In this document: piece by piece, positions 33,954 to 42,607 of the stretch | Layout of the letters: each line of letters opens with the position of its first letter | Numbering within the stretch: the first letter of the stretch is position 1 | Assembly: GCA_023451825.1 (NCBI GenBank) | Contig: JAEXYA010000049.1 | Coordinates: 1-64,000 of the forward strand | Source of the DNA: Pseudomonadota bacterium | GTDB lineage: Bacteria; Pseudomonadota; Alphaproteobacteria; Rhizobiales; Xanthobacteraceae | Direction of reading: 5' to 3' | Length of the DNA stretch: 64,000 nt | The notes under the pieces: model-generated | Seen by the model: only the letters and a program-made list of their open reading frames with translations | Databases searched by the model: none | Told to the model about the DNA's origin: nothing | Position numbers and translations under genes: made by a program

Positions 33954-36185
33954 GTGAGCAGAGTCCTTTTCCGGATCAAGGTCATGTTCCGGCGCTTTGC
34001 GCGTCGGTTTCCGTGGCTCTCTTTTGCCGTCCGCTCATTCGTGATGTTTTCGGCAGCGTTCGGTGGGGCCTATGGCTTCATTTCCAGCGCCGCCTCGCCC
34101 AGCTCGGGCTACGACCCCCACGCATTTGCCATCGGCGCCAGCTTCCTGTTTGCGCTGGCCTGCGTCGCGCTCGTCAGCATGAGCATCCGTATGCGCCTCC
34201 TGCACAAGCGGATGCGCAAGGTCAGCGCGCTGAACGAAACGCTCGTCGATCGCAACTGGGAGCTCAAGGAGGCTGAAGAACGCGCGCGGCATCTGTTCGA
34301 GGCGCAGGACGATCTCATCGTGATCCGCGACCAGGATGGCCGCATCACTTATGTCAACGACGCTTATTGCACCCTGGCGGAAACGCCACGCGACGCACTC
34401 GTCGGCAGCAGCTTTGAACTGAAAGTGCTGGAGCAGGGCGATAGCGCCAACGAGCCGAACGGCACCAGCATTCATGATCAATGCATCGTCACCGCGACCG
34501 GCCCGCGCTGGATCGCCTGGCGCGAAGGCATGGTCCGGATCGACGCCAATCGTCCCGCCGAATTGCAGAGCGTCGGCCGCGACGTCACCGACCGCACCGA
34601 GACCGAGCGCGCGCTGTCCGATGCCCGCGATCACGCCAATGCTGCGAACCGCGCGAAATCCCGCTTCCTCGCGATGGCGTCGCATGAAATACGCACACCA
34701 TTGAACGGGATTTTGGGCATGAGCGGGCTTTTGCTCGACACCCAATTGTCGCCGGAGCAGACGACCTATGCTCGTGCAGTGAAAACGTCGGGCGAATCGC
34801 TGCTGTCGTTGATCGAGGAATTGCTGGACTACTCGAAGATCGAAGCCGGCAAGATCGATCTCGACTACCGCCCGTTCGGACTGTCGTCACTCATCGAAGA
34901 CATCACCGAGTTGCTGGCGCCGCGCGCCCAGGCGCGCGATCTGGAGATCGCCGCCTATATCGACGAGCGGTTGCCGCTGGAAGTGATCGGCGATGCCGCC
35001 CGCTTGCGGCAGGTGCTGCTCAATCTCGCCGGCAATGCCATCAAATTCACGTCCACCGGCGGCGTCGCGCTGATCGTTGAGCCGGGCATCTGGCCGAATG
35101 AAGTCAGCTTCATCGTGCGCGACACCGGCATCGGCATTGCGCCTGACGCGCAACAGCGCATTTTCCGCGAGTTCGAGCAGGCGGATGAACGCACCGCCCG
35201 CAATTTCGGTGGCACCGGTCTCGGGCTTTCCATCAGCGAGCGCATCGTCAAGCGTATGAACGGCCGCATCACGCTGCAGAGCCAGCCCGGTATCGGCTCC
35301 ACATTCGAAGTGTCGATCCCCCTGGTGGCTTCCAACGACCGCGCCGAAGCCTTCCTGCCGCCGGATCTCACTGGCCAGTCGGTGATGCTGGTGGCGCCGC
35401 AGAGCATCGAGGCATCGCTGATTGCGCGCCGGCTGGAACGCTGGGGTGCGCAGACCTGCATGGTTTCCGATCCGGACGTCGCGCTGGCTTTGATGCCGGA
35501 GCGATCGTGGCAGGCCGTACTGATCGATCGCGCGCTTGGCGCCAGCGAAATCGAACGCCTGAGCGAGCGATCCATTCCGCATGCGATGCAACGCATCGGC
35601 CTGTTCACGCCGGCCATGCGCCATGAATTGCAGCCGACGGCGACCGAAGGCCTGACGGGCTATCTGATCAAACCACTGCGCGCGGTGTCGCTGGCCAAGA
35701 TGTTGGGCATGCAAACGCCGGATCATGGAGCCGTCACCGAAGCAACGCAGGAGCCCCCTGCAGCAGCGACCGCCAACGGTGGCCTTTCGATCCTCGTCGC
35801 TGAGGACAATGAGATAAATGCGCTCCTGATGCGCTCGCTGCTGTCGCGGCTCGGCCACCGCACTACGATGACGACCAATGGCGAGCACGCGCTGGAATCC
35901 TGGATTGCCTCGGACGCCGCGGGCACGCCGTATGATCTCGTCTTGATGGACATCCAGATGCCGAAGCTCGACGGCATTGCGGCCGCCAAGCGCATCCGCG
36001 CGCTGGAAGCCGGCCAACGCGTTCGCCGCACGCCGATCCTGGCGCTGACCGCGAATACGCTTGTGGAGGATCGCTATGCCTGTTTCGAAGCCGGCATGGA
36101 CGGCTTCCTGCTGAAGCCGCTGGACCGTGACAAGCTGGAACAAGCGCTGAAGCACCTCGCCGCGGGAAAGCATATCGCGGCATAG
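33954..36185 (+). CDS. Hybrid sensor histidine kinase with one degenerate and one intact receiver domain
   Basis: The 743-residue inner-membrane sensor starts at GTG and has two N-terminal spans (LSFAVRSFVMFSAAFGGAYG; FAIGASFLFALACVALVSM). A coiled region, a PAS domain (LIVIRDQDGRITYVNDAYC) and the HisKA histidine (SHEIRTPLNGILG, about residue 244) follow. Next is the HATPase domain, with N box NLAGNAIKFTSTGG and G boxes DTGIGIAP and FGGTGLGLS. The first receiver region (residues 470-585) keeps an LIDRALG aspartate and an LIKPL lysine, but its N-terminal acidic pair is replaced by VAPQ. The second receiver has all residues (VAEDNEIN, VLMDIQMPKLDG, LLKPL). No separate response regulator is adjacent. 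Confidence 0.9.
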   Translation: MSRVLFRIKVMFRRFARRFPWLSFAVRSFVMFSAAFGGAYGFISSAASPSSGYDPHAFAIGASFLFALACVALVSMSIRMRLLHKRMRKVSALNETLVDRNWELKEAEERARHLFEAQDDLIVIRDQDGRITYVNDAYCTLAETPRDALVGSSFELKVLEQGDSANEPNGTSIHDQCIVTATGPRWIAWREGMVRIDANRPAELQSVGRDVTDRTETERALSDARDHANAANRAKSRFLAMASHEIRTPLNGILGMSGLLLDTQLSPEQTTYARAVKTSGESLLSLIEELLDYSKIEAGKIDLDYRPFGLSSLIEDITELLAPRAQARDLEIAAYIDERLPLEVIGDAARLRQVLLNLAGNAIKFTSTGGVALIVEPGIWPNEVSFIVRDTGIGIAPDAQQRIFREFEQADERTARNFGGTGLGLSISERIVKRMNGRITLQSQPGIGSTFEVSIPLVASNDRAEAFLPPDLTGQSVMLVAPQSIEASLIARRLERWGAQTCMVSDPDVALALMPERSWQAVLIDRALGASEIERLSERSIPHAMQRIGLFTPAMRHELQPTATEGLTGYLIKPLRAVSLAKMLGMQTPDHGAVTEATQEPPAAATANGGLSILVAEDNEINALLMRSLLSRLGHRTTMTTNGEHALESWIASDAAGTPYDLVLMDIQMPKLDGIAAAKRIRALEAGQRVRRTPILALTANTLVEDRYACFEAGMDGFLLKPLDRDKLEQALKHLAAGKHIAA

Positions 36186-36325
36186 CATCTTTCCCGAACC
36201 TTCCCTGTCACACCGCCGCAACACACCCGTCACACCTCTGTCGGCCACCCGTGATGTCTGGTGCGGATAGGCTGCGTCGATTCGCGTGGGGCTAACCGCG
36301 GCCGTGGTAAAGTCGGGGATTGGCT

Positions 36326-37285
36326 ATGCACGGCAACGAACTCGTTCGACCGAAGCCGAATGTTTTGAAGCCAGGCGTGATGCAAATGCTGCGGCCACAG
36401 AACATGGCGATGGCGGCGCAGACAGCGATCACCTGGTTCAAGCCGCCATTCCATTTCGACCCGGCGAATTTCAACCCCAATGGCGCGCCGTCGCTCGGCC
36501 GCATGGGTCCGCTGGAAGTGCGCCTCGCCCACGACAAACGCGACGTCAAGCGCGCACAGCGGTTGCGTTACAAGGTCTTCTACAAGAACGGCACCGCCAT
36601 CGCCGACGCGGCCACCCTGCTGGCACGCCGCGACAAGGACGCCTTCGACAAGATCTGCGATCATCTCTTGGTGGTGGACCATGCCGCCAAGCCGACGCTG
36701 TCGGGTCGCCAGCCGGTGGTGGGCACCTATCGCCTGCTGCGCCATGAAAGCGCGATGAAGCATGGCGGCTTCTATACGTCGAGCGAATTCGATCTCGACG
36801 GTATCCTGCAGAAGAATCCCGGTCTGCGCTTCCTTGAACTCGGCCGCTCCTGCGTGCTCGAGCGCTACCGCACCAAGCGCACCGTCGAACTGCTGTGGCA
36901 GGGCATCTGGAGTTATGTGAAGCAGAACCGTTTTGACGTGATGATCGGCTGCGCCAGTTTCGAGGGCACCGATCCGGACGCGCTGGCGCTGCCGCTGTCG
37001 TTCCTGCATCACCATGCGCGCGCGCCGGAGGAATGGCGCGCCCGCGCGCATGGCTCACGCTATGTCGAAATGAACCGGATGCCGAAGGACGCGATTGACC
37101 AGAAAGCCGCGCTGCGCGCGCTGCCGCCGCTGATCAAGGGCTATCTGCGCATCGGTGCGATGATCGGCGATGGCGCGGTGATCGACCATCAGTTCGGTAC
37201 GACCGACGTTCTGATCGTGATGCCGGTGTCGGCGATCGGCGCGCGCTATATCGAGCATTTTGGCGGGGAAGCGAAGGCGGCTTAA
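36326..37285 (+). CDS. OlsB-like GNAT-fold acyltransferase (ornithine-acyl-ACP N-acyltransferase family)
   Basis: The roughly 319-residue protein has the hallmarks of the OlsB/hemolysin-type acyltransferase group: VRLAHDKRDVKRAQRLRYKVFY, HLLVVDHAAK, VVGTYRLLRH, FLELGRSCVLERYRTKRTVE and LWQGIWSYVKQNRFDVMIGCASF. OlsB attaches a 3-hydroxy fatty acid to ornithine to make lyso-ornithine lipid. Without an adjacent olsA this is a family-level call. The protein is longer at the C-terminus than the E. coli acetyltransferase fold and ends IGARYIEHFGGEAKAA. It could start at TTG 36320. Confidence 0.75.
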   Translation: MHGNELVRPKPNVLKPGVMQMLRPQNMAMAAQTAITWFKPPFHFDPANFNPNGAPSLGRMGPLEVRLAHDKRDVKRAQRLRYKVFYKNGTAIADAATLLARRDKDAFDKICDHLLVVDHAAKPTLSGRQPVVGTYRLLRHESAMKHGGFYTSSEFDLDGILQKNPGLRFLELGRSCVLERYRTKRTVELLWQGIWSYVKQNRFDVMIGCASFEGTDPDALALPLSFLHHHARAPEEWRARAHGSRYVEMNRMPKDAIDQKAALRALPPLIKGYLRIGAMIGDGAVIDHQFGTTDVLIVMPVSAIGARYIEHFGGEAKAA

Positions 37286-37305
37286 GCGACGCAATCGCTA
37301 CTGCC

Positions 37306-37413
37306 GTAGGATGGGTTGAGCGAAGCGAAAACCCATGCTGTCCGTCCGCGCGGCAAGCTCCGCCGATGGGTTATCGCTTCGGCGCTCCGCGCCTGCGCTC
37401 AACCCATCCTACG
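37306..37413. repeat. GTAGGATGGGTTGAGCGAAGCGAAAACCCATG repeat (family B), full copy
   Basis: The arms GTAGGATGGGTTGAGC and GCTCAACCCATCCTAC are complementary, with inner AACCCAT and ATGGGTTATCGC pieces. It sits between two convergent genes. Confidence 0.87.
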
Positions 37414-37420
37414 ATCAGAG

Positions 37421-38377
37421 CTACAACCGCCGCAGCGCGACATTCTCGATCACATGGTCCGCGCCCTTCTTCAAGATCAGCGTCGCGCGTGGCCGGGTCG
37501 GCAAGATATTGTCTTCCAGATTGGCGAGGTTCGTGCGTTCCCAGATCGCCAATGCAGTCGCCGTCGCTTCTTCATCGGACAGCAGCGCGTAGCGATTGAA
37601 ATACGAGCGCTTGTCGTGGAACGCAGTGTCGCGTAGCGCCAGGAAGCGCTTCACATACCACTCGCGCAGCGCCGGTTCGTCGGCATCCATATAAACGGAG
37701 AAGTCGAAAAAGTCGGAGACGACAGGCACCGCCTTGCCGTCGCGCGGCAGGCGGCCGGCCTGGAGCACGTTGACGCCTTCGACGATCAGGATATCGGGCT
37801 GATCGATCTCGACGAACTTCTCCGGCACGATGTCGTAAGTGAGATGCGAATAGACGGGCGCCCGGACATTGGTGCGGCCAGCCTTGATGTCGCTGAGAAA
37901 CTGCAGCAGCAGCGGGAGATCGTAGCTCTCCGGAAAGCCCTTCTTCTGCATGATGCCGTTGCGCTCGAGCACCGCATTCGGAAACAGGAAACCGTCCGTG
38001 GTGATCAGATCGACTTTCGGCTTTGGCGACCAGCGCGCGAGCAGCGCTTGCAGCACGCGGGCGGTGGTGGACTTGCCGACCGCGACCGAACCGGCGACGC
38101 CGATGATGTAGGGCATCTTGCGGTCTTCGATGTGCAGGAACTTGCGCTGCGCCACATAGAGCCGCTGATGGGCGGTGACATACATCGAGAGCAGACGCGA
38201 CAGCGGCAGATAAATCTCCTCGACCTCGCGCAGATCGAGACGATCATGCATCGAGCGCAGCGCCGCGATCTCCTCGGCATTCAGCGCCATCGGCATGTCG
38301 TCGCGCAGCTTCGCCCATTGCTGGCGCGAATAGTTGCGATACGGATCGTATTTCTGTTCGGGGGCCCGCATATCCAT
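37421..38377 (-). CDS. coaA: Type I pantothenate kinase
   Basis: The enzyme phosphorylates pantothenate in the first step of coenzyme A synthesis. The 318-residue protein has the P-loop IGVAGSVAVGKSTTARVLQ near residue 97 and the CoaA-specific VDLITTDGFLFPNAVLERNG, PESYDLPLLLQFLSDIKAG and ILIVEGVNVLQAG. It closes the his gene cluster, 54 bases downstream of hisE. This gene order is common in Rhizobiales. Confidence 0.95.
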   Translation of the reverse strand: MDMRAPEQKYDPYRNYSRQQWAKLRDDMPMALNAEEIAALRSMHDRLDLREVEEIYLPLSRLLSMYVTAHQRLYVAQRKFLHIEDRKMPYIIGVAGSVAVGKSTTARVLQALLARWSPKPKVDLITTDGFLFPNAVLERNGIMQKKGFPESYDLPLLLQFLSDIKAGRTNVRAPVYSHLTYDIVPEKFVEIDQPDILIVEGVNVLQAGRLPRDGKAVPVVSDFFDFSVYMDADEPALREWYVKRFLALRDTAFHDKRSYFNRYALLSDEEATATALAIWERTNLANLEDNILPTRPRATLILKKGADHVIENVALRRL

Positions 38378-38431
38378 CAGTGTTTCCCAAATGAAAGGTC
38401 AAAGCTCTTGATGACTTTTGACCTCGGAACG

Positions 38432-38755
38432 TCAGTCGCTCTTGCGTGACGCCTTTTCCTGCAAGCCGGATTGATGCGTGCGCGCGCCAAGCGCTGCTTC
38501 CACATCCTGAATTGTAACCCCGCGCGACTTCAGCAGCACCAGCAGATGAAACAGCACGTCGGCGCTTTCATTGATCAGGTCGGTGCGATCGTTATCGACG
38601 GCGGCGATCACGGCTTCGACCGCTTCCTCGCCGAACTTCTTGGCGCAGTGCACCGCGCCCTTGTCGAGCAGCTTTTTAGTATAGGACGACTCGCCGTCCG
38701 CTGCCGCAGCGCGGGCATCGATGGTGGCGGCAAGATCATGCAGCGTGAAGGACAT
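38432..38755 (-). CDS. hisE: Phosphoribosyl-ATP pyrophosphatase
   Basis: HisE hydrolyses PR-ATP to PR-AMP, the second step of histidine synthesis. The 107-residue alpha-helical protein has the MazG-like metal motif KKFGEEAVEAVIAAVDNDRT followed by NESADVLFHLLVLLKSRGV. It is a separate gene rather than a HisIE fusion. It starts 12 bases after hisF. Confidence 0.96.
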   Translation of the reverse strand: MSFTLHDLAATIDARAAAADGESSYTKKLLDKGAVHCAKKFGEEAVEAVIAAVDNDRTDLINESADVLFHLLVLLKSRGVTIQDVEAALGARTHQSGLQEKASRKSD

Positions 38756-38767
38756 CGCAAAGCCTCT

Positions 38768-39529
38768 TTACGGGTCGAGCCGCATCGGCAGGCCGGCACG
38801 CACCATGTGGTCCTTGGCCTGACGGATGGTAAATTCCCCGAAGTGAAAAATCGAGGCGGCAAGTACAGCCGTCGCGTGGCCGGATCTGATACCTTCGACC
38901 AAGTGATCGAGATTACCGACCCCGCCCGAGGCGATGACCGGTACGGCGACACTGTCGGCAATGGCGCGGGTCAGTTCGATATCGAAGCCGGTGCGGGTGC
39001 CGTCGCGGTCCATCGAGGTCAGCAGGATTTCGCCGGCGCCGAGCGAGACGACTTCCTGCGCGAATTCGATGGCATCGATGCCGGTCGACTTGCGGCCGCC
39101 ATGGGTAAAGATCTCCCAGCGCGAGCCGGCGCGCTTGGCATCGATGGCGACGACGATGCACTGGTCGCCGAACTTTTCCGCGGCTTCCTTGACGAATTGG
39201 CGATTGGCCACTGCGGCGGAATTGATCGAGACCTTATCGGCGCCGGCGCGCAACAGCCCCTTGATGTCATCCACCGTGCGGACACCGCCGCCGACGGTCA
39301 GCGGCATGAAGCAGGCTTCCGCCGTGCGGCGCACCACATCCATCATGGTGCCGCGATTTTCATGCGTCGCGTTGATGTCGAGGAAGGTCAGTTCGTCGGC
39401 GCCGGCGGCATCATAGGCGATCGCCGCTTCGACGGGATCGCCGGCGTCGCGCAGATCGACGAAATTGACGCCTTTGACGACTCGTCCGTCCTTGACGTCG
39501 AGGCAGGGAATGACGCGGACCTTGAACAT
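38768..39529 (-). CDS. hisF: Imidazole glycerol phosphate synthase, cyclase subunit
   Basis: HisF takes ammonia from HisH and closes the imidazole ring. The 253-residue (beta-alpha)8 barrel starts MFKVRVIPCLDVKDGRVVKG, with the catalytic aspartate of CLDVKDG (Asp11 in the family) and the second one in GSRWEIFTH and LTSMDRDGTRTGFDIELTR. The order is hisA-hisF-hisE-coaA with short gaps, so these are co-transcribed. Confidence 0.97.
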   Translation of the reverse strand: MFKVRVIPCLDVKDGRVVKGVNFVDLRDAGDPVEAAIAYDAAGADELTFLDINATHENRGTMMDVVRRTAEACFMPLTVGGGVRTVDDIKGLLRAGADKVSINSAAVANRQFVKEAAEKFGDQCIVVAIDAKRAGSRWEIFTHGGRKSTGIDAIEFAQEVVSLGAGEILLTSMDRDGTRTGFDIELTRAIADSVAVPVIASGGVGNLDHLVEGIRSGHATAVLAASIFHFGEFTIRQAKDHMVRAGLPMRLDP

Positions 39530-39538
39530 GGTTTTGTC

Positions 39539-40270
39539 CTATGCGGCCTGCTTGAGTAGCTTCAGTGCTTCCGCGGGATCGATGCGGCCGTCATAGAGCG
39601 CACGGCCGGAAATCGCGCCTTCGAGCTTTTCCGCACGCGGCTCCAGCATCGCCTTGATGTCGTCGATGGAGGCGAGACCGCCCGACGCAATGACCGGGAT
39701 CGAGATCGCATCGGCGAGCGCAATGGTGGCGTCCCAGTTGATGCCCTTGAGCATGCCGTCGCGGGCGATGTCGGTGAAGATGATGGCGGCGACGCCGGCA
39801 TCCTCAAACCGCTGCGCGATGTCCAGCGCAGTGACGGTGGACACATCCGCCCAGCCTTCCACCGCGACCTTGCCGTCACGTGCATCCAGACCGACGGCGA
39901 CGCGGCCGGGGAATTTTTTCGCCGCTTCCTTCACCAGAGCGGGATCGCGCACCGCAGCCGTGCCGATGATGACACGGCTGATGCCCTTGGCGAGCCAGGC
40001 TTCAACGGTCGCGAGATCGCGGATGCCACCGCCGAGCTGCACCGGAAACTTCACGCGTTGCAACATCGCTTCGACAGCCTGCGCATTCACCGGCTTGCCG
40101 GCAAAGGCACCATCGAGATCGACCACATGGAGATATTCGAAACCCTGATCCTCGAACGATTTTGCCTGCGCCGCAGGGTCGAGGTTGAACACGGTGGCAC
40201 GCGCCATGTCGCCTTGTTCGAGGCGGACACACTGGCCGTTTTTCAGGTCGATGGCGGGAAAGAGGATCAT
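39539..40270 (-). CDS. hisA: Phosphoribosylformimino-5-aminoimidazole carboxamide ribotide isomerase
   Basis: HisA isomerises ProFAR to PRFAR. The 243-residue barrel begins MILFPAIDLKNGQCVRLEQG with the catalytic Asp8, and the second catalytic aspartate is in IFTDIARDGMLKGIN. It also has VQLGGGIRDLATVEAWL. I placed the start at the ATG at 40270 because the frame upstream of it is repeat sequence. A family E repeat separates it from hisH. Confidence 0.96.
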   Translation of the reverse strand: MILFPAIDLKNGQCVRLEQGDMARATVFNLDPAAQAKSFEDQGFEYLHVVDLDGAFAGKPVNAQAVEAMLQRVKFPVQLGGGIRDLATVEAWLAKGISRVIIGTAAVRDPALVKEAAKKFPGRVAVGLDARDGKVAVEGWADVSTVTALDIAQRFEDAGVAAIIFTDIARDGMLKGINWDATIALADAISIPVIASGGLASIDDIKAMLEPRAEKLEGAISGRALYDGRIDPAEALKLLKQAA

Positions 40271-40305
40271 GATTTGGTCTTCTGGAAATCGAGAACGCTG
40301 TAACT

Positions 40306-40412
40306 CCCTCTCCCGCCCTTGCGGGGGAGGGTTGGGGTGGGGGTGCTTCCGCAAGCTCGGAGCGCGTGGCTGCCCCCACCCCGGCCCTCCCCCGCGAGAG
40401 CGGGGGAGGGAG
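40306..40412. repeat. CCCTCTCCCGCCCTTGCGGGGGAGGG repeat (family E), inside the his cluster
   Basis: The two arms each fold as a hairpin and pair with one another. It lies between hisH and hisA, so transcription must pass through it if the cluster is one operon. Confidence 0.88.
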
Positions 40413-40436
40413 CATGACTGCCGCCGCAGGACTGCA

Positions 40437-41087
40437 TCACGGCTTCCATTTCAGAAAGTTGGAGATCAGAGCCAGCCCAAATCGCTGGCTCTTCTCAGGA
40501 TGAAACTGCGTGCCGATGGCGGTGTCGCGGCCGACGATGGCGGTGATCGGGCCGCCGTAATCGGCGCGTGCGAGCACTTCACTCTCGTTCACGGCATTGA
40601 GTTGATAGGAGTGCACGAAATAAGCGTGGCGGCCCTTCGGCCCGAGCGGCAGGCCGTCGAGCACGGGATGCTCACGCAGCACTTCCAGCGTGTTCCAGCC
40701 CATATGCGGGATCTTCAGCTGTTCGTCACGCGGCGTGATCTTCTCGACATCGCCGGCGATCCAGTTGAGCCCGTCGGTGGTGACATGCTCCTTGCCGCGC
40801 GTGGCCATCAACTGCATGCCGACGCAAATGCCGAAGAACGGCCGCGCCTTGTCGCGCACCGCTTCGGTCATGGCATCGACCATGCCGTCGAGCTCGTTCA
40901 GGCCACGGCGGCAATCGGCGAAGGCGCCGACACCGGGCAGCACGATGCGATCGGCGCGGAACACCTGATCGGGATCGCGGGTCACGACGATCTTCGGCGG
41001 TGTTTCCATGCCGCGGGTGGCGCGCTCGAAGGCTTTTGCAGCGGAGTGCAGATTGCCGGAGCCGTAATCGATAATGGCGACGGTCAC
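40437..41087 (-). CDS. hisH: Imidazole glycerol phosphate synthase, glutamine amidotransferase subunit
   Basis: The class I glutaminase feeds ammonia to HisF. The 216-residue protein shows the triad region PFFGICVGMQLMATRG (nucleophile Cys) and the C-terminal GTQFHPEKSQRFGL (His and Glu). It starts MTVAIIDYGSGNLHSAAKAF. The start overlaps the stop of the DUF2628 gene on the same strand by four bases. The HisF partner is encoded 1.5 kb downstream. Confidence 0.97.
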   Translation of the reverse strand: MTVAIIDYGSGNLHSAAKAFERATRGMETPPKIVVTRDPDQVFRADRIVLPGVGAFADCRRGLNELDGMVDAMTEAVRDKARPFFGICVGMQLMATRGKEHVTTDGLNWIAGDVEKITPRDEQLKIPHMGWNTLEVLREHPVLDGLPLGPKGRHAYFVHSYQLNAVNESEVLARADYGGPITAIVGRDTAIGTQFHPEKSQRFGLALISNFLKWKP

Positions 41088-41596
41088 CGTGTCACTCCCG
41101 GTTGCGGAAACAGGCCGATCACATCTTCGGGCCCGCGCGAAAACGGCTGAGCCGGAACGCGGCGGGTCGGCGGCGGCGCGCCGCGATCGGTCGAATAGGA
41201 ATCGTCACGCTGGCTGCTGGCCCAGCGATCGAAGAAGCGACGCTCGGCCGCCTCCGGATTGTCGGCCACGACCACATCGAGCTGCCGCCACTTGCCCCAC
41301 GAATAGGACCAGCGCCGCAGACTGGAGGCTTCAAAGCCCATCAGCAGCGCGACGAGAAACATCACGATGCCACGCAGTCCGGCACCGACGCCGAGCTTCG
41401 ACAGCGCGATCTCGCCGACAAAAGACAGAATGAGATAGCCGAGCAGCGCCAGCCAGAGCCGGTGAAACAGGAGCCAGAACGGGCCGGCGATGAACGCCCA
41501 GACATGGAAACCATCGCGGATGAAGACGAACTTGTCCGTCGCCGCCAAAGGCGATGTCTCGGCGCTCTTGGGCGCATGAACTGTATAGACCGGCAT
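41084..41596 (-). CDS. DUF2628 domain membrane protein in the his cluster
   Basis: The 170-residue protein starts MPVYTVHAPKSAETSPLAAT and has DKFVFIRDGFHVWAFIAGPFWLLFHRLW, the DUF2628 hallmark. Hydrophobic spans are LALLGYLILSFVGEIALS and GIVMFLVALLMGFEASSLRR. The C-terminal half is soluble. The ATG at 41596 has AAAGGA upstream. Such a gene inserted between hisB and hisH is common in alphaproteobacteria, but no histidine role is known. Confidence 0.8.
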   Translation of the reverse strand: MPVYTVHAPKSAETSPLAATDKFVFIRDGFHVWAFIAGPFWLLFHRLWLALLGYLILSFVGEIALSKLGVGAGLRGIVMFLVALLMGFEASSLRRWSYSWGKWRQLDVVVADNPEAAERRFFDRWASSQRDDSYSTDRGAPPPTRRVPAQPFSRGPEDVIGLFPQPGVTR

Positions 41597-41611
41597 GACG
41601 CTCTGTCCTTT

Positions 41612-41688
41612 CGTCATTGCGAGGAGCGCAGCGACGAAGCAATCCAGTCCTTGGCTTTCTGGATTGCTTCGCTGCGCTCGCAATGACG
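41612..41688. repeat. CGTCATTGCGAGGAGCGCAGCGACGAAGCAATCC repeat (family C), inside the his cluster
   Basis: The arms CATTGCGAGGAGCGCAGCG and GCTGCGCTCGCAATGACG are complementary. It lies between hisB and the DUF2628 gene, about 15 bases from the latter's start. Confidence 0.88.
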
Positions 41689-41693
41689 TCTCA

Positions 41694-42287
41694 TTACCCG
41701 CCGAGTTGACCCTTGCTGGAAGGCACTTCGCCGGCATTGCGCGGATCGATGGCCACCGCCGTCCGCAATGCCCGCGCCAGACCCTTAAAGCAGGATTCGG
41801 CGATGTGATGGCTATTGTCGCCATATAGGGTTTCGACGTGCAAAGTCACGCCCGCCTGCATGGCGAATGCGGTGAACCACTCGCGCACCAGTTCGGTGTC
41901 GAATTCGCCGATCTTGTGGGTCGGGAAGGCGGATTTGAACACCAGATAGGGGCGGCCGGAAATATCCAGCGCCACCCGGGTCAGGGTCTCGTCCATGGGC
42001 ATATAGACCGAGGCATAGCGGGTGATGCCGGCCATGTCTCTGAGCGCCTGCTTCACGGCCTGGCCGAGCGCGATGCCGACGTCTTCCGTGGTGTGATGGA
42101 AGTCGACATGGAGATCGCCCACCGCCTTCACGGTGATGTCGATCTTGGAATGGCGGGCGAGCAGGTCAAGCATATGGTCGAAGAACCCGATGCCGGTGGT
42201 CGAATGGGACGCACCGGTGCCATCGAGATTCACGGAAACCTCGATCTGGGTTTCCTTGGTGGCGCGCTTGATCGTCGCCTTGCGCAT
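41694..42287 (-). CDS. hisB: Imidazoleglycerol-phosphate dehydratase
   Basis: The 197-residue monofunctional HisB starts MRKATIKRATKETQIEVSVN and has the metal-binding segments GTGASHSTTGIGFFDHMLDL, DLHVDFHHTTEDVGIALGQA and the later TLYGDNSHHIAESCFKGLAR. It makes imidazole acetol-phosphate. The longer upstream frame has no homology. It is the first gene of the minus-strand his cluster. Confidence 0.96.
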   Translation of the reverse strand: MRKATIKRATKETQIEVSVNLDGTGASHSTTGIGFFDHMLDLLARHSKIDITVKAVGDLHVDFHHTTEDVGIALGQAVKQALRDMAGITRYASVYMPMDETLTRVALDISGRPYLVFKSAFPTHKIGEFDTELVREWFTAFAMQAGVTLHVETLYGDNSHHIAESCFKGLARALRTAVAIDPRNAGEVPSSKGQLGG

Positions 42288-42405
42288 CGAATGGGCCTCT
42301 TGCTGGCTGAAAACGCGGTCTTTTAACAAAGGGATGACAGGGGCGCTATGGCTCCGACGCGGGATTCGGAGGCTATGGTGAGCGGAAATTCATGGCTCTT
42401 TCTTC

Positions 42406-42514
42406 TCCCTCTCCCGCCCTTGCGGGGGAGGGCCGGGGTGGGGGCAGCCGCAAGCGCCGGAGTTTGCGGAGGCACCCCCACCCTAACCCTCCCCCGCAAG
42501 AGCGGGAGAGGGAG
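42406..42514. repeat. CCCTCTCCCGCCCTTGCGGGGGAGGG repeat (family E), between divergent hisB and hslV
   Basis: It is nearly identical to the copy at 40306-40412, here in the divergent promoter region. It ends about 95 bases before the hslV start. Confidence 0.88.
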
Positions 42515-42607
42515 TCACGGAGCGTTCGGCATCCTCCTCACACCCCATTCCGCCGCATTTGCATCCCACCCCACCCGTGCCTAGATCAGCCCTTCACGAG
42601 GATACCC

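Noticed and set aside
34887..36248. 453-residue minus-strand frame opposite the hybrid kinase
   Set aside because: Antisense shadow of a well-supported kinase.
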